This document shows, in pieces, positions 5,270 to 5,366 of a stretch of 5,366 nucleotides of DNA. A program made the position numbers and the translations under genes. This DNA is from JBCBZH01 sp039815415 (GTDB taxonomy: Bacteria > Bacteroidota > Rhodothermia > Rhodothermales > Rubricoccaceae): positions 1 through 5,366 of the forward strand of contig JBCBZH010000290.1 of the NCBI GenBank assembly GCA_039815415.1, written 5' to 3'. Position 1 is the first letter of the stretch; each line of letters begins with the position of its first letter. The notes under the pieces were generated by a model. It saw nothing but the letters and a program-made list of their open reading frames with translations. It searched no databases and was not told the origin of the DNA.

Positions 5270-5366
5270 CCATGGGGGAGGTGCCTCTCCAGAGTTATCA
5301 ACAGCGCCGCCGATTATCCACATTCAAACTCGACAACTAGACAACGGTTGGGTGACGATTTCTATC
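5256..5366 (+). CDS. Internal fragment of a histidine kinase ATPase (HATPase_c) domain
   Basis: A third frame is open from about 5256 to the window edge, 37 codons with no start of its own. It reads LQSDSHGGGASPELSTAPP, then IIHIQTRQLDNGWVTISI. The second half matches the strand-turn-strand that precedes the DNGxGI (G1) box in the ATPase domain of PAS/GAF sensor histidine kinases, as in many cyanobacterial kinases: P-x-I-x-I-x-T, then a variable turn, then W-V-x-I-x-I. The first half would be the end of the N-box helix (usual wording NAIDAL) plus the linker. The dimerisation/phosphoacceptor domain and the start are absent to the left, where the serine hydrolase lies instead. The G1 box would fall just beyond the window. 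Base composition is visibly less GC-rich than in the hydrolase. Identification is by motif on a short stretch. Confidence 0.55.

Noticed and set aside
4777..5340. Long open frame of 187 codons overlapping the serine hydrolase
   Set aside because: Its product is Arg/Pro/His-rich, low-complexity, and lacks family resemblance. It is the shadow of a GC-rich gene in another frame.
5347..5353. GTTGGGT as an attC core near the right edge
   Set aside because: It fits the core consensus, but no partner RYYYAAC or long imperfect stem lies upstream, such heptamers are expected several times by chance in this length, and it falls inside the kinase-like frame (GWV).
1..5366. CRISPR array, tRNA, rRNA or insertion-sequence ends
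   Set aside because: No regularly spaced repeats, no cloverleaf-like or rRNA-like segments, no transposase and no terminal inverted repeats were visible on either strand.

Overview
This is a GC-rich, gene-dense bacterial stretch of nine recognisable genes plus one gene fragment at the right edge. No start codon on either strand has a convincing Shine-Dalgarno sequence. Leaders are C/A-rich and often end in 'cc' directly before ATG, and the one secreted protein has an Ala-Ala-Ala|Gln signal-peptidase site. High GC, SD-less leaders and an 'AQ' cleavage site together suggest a GC-rich Bacteroidota/Rhodothermota relative (Rhodothermales-like). This is an inference, because no marker gene is present.

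Left to right: the C-terminal end of an unidentified protein with a CxxC pair (3-149, +); a small roadblock/LC7-like protein (200-553, +); converging on it, an XRE-type regulator with a MmyB-like ligand-binding domain (589-1401, -); divergent from that, a four-helix membrane protein (1525-1971, +); a VOC/glyoxalase-fold protein (2068-2439, +); a YdeI/OmpD-associated family protein (2478-3071, +); a 17-bp perfect tandem repeat that can fold into a strong hairpin between convergent genes (3074-3107); a TetR/AcrR regulator (3115-3720, -) with a palindromic operator candidate just before its start; a divergent SnoaL/NTF2-like protein (3868-4347, +); a 211-bp gap; and a secreted serine hydrolase of the beta-lactamase/class C fold (4559-5269, +) that lacks its C-terminal third.

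The genes do not form one pathway. They look like an accessory neighbourhood of stand-alone units, two of them regulator/target divergent pairs: MmyB-like regulator with membrane protein, and TetR with SnoaL-like protein. I looked for integron attC sites to explain this assortment and found none.

The most notable signal is at the right edge. At about 5250-5262 the serine hydrolase stops matching its family and hits a stop. From about 5256 to the end a different frame is open and reads like the middle of a histidine-kinase ATPase domain, of the kind seen in PAS/GAF sensor kinases. The sequence therefore seems to switch from one gene into the interior of another, either by a real rearrangement or by a chimeric assembly join. 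I did not find a convincing new biological system here.
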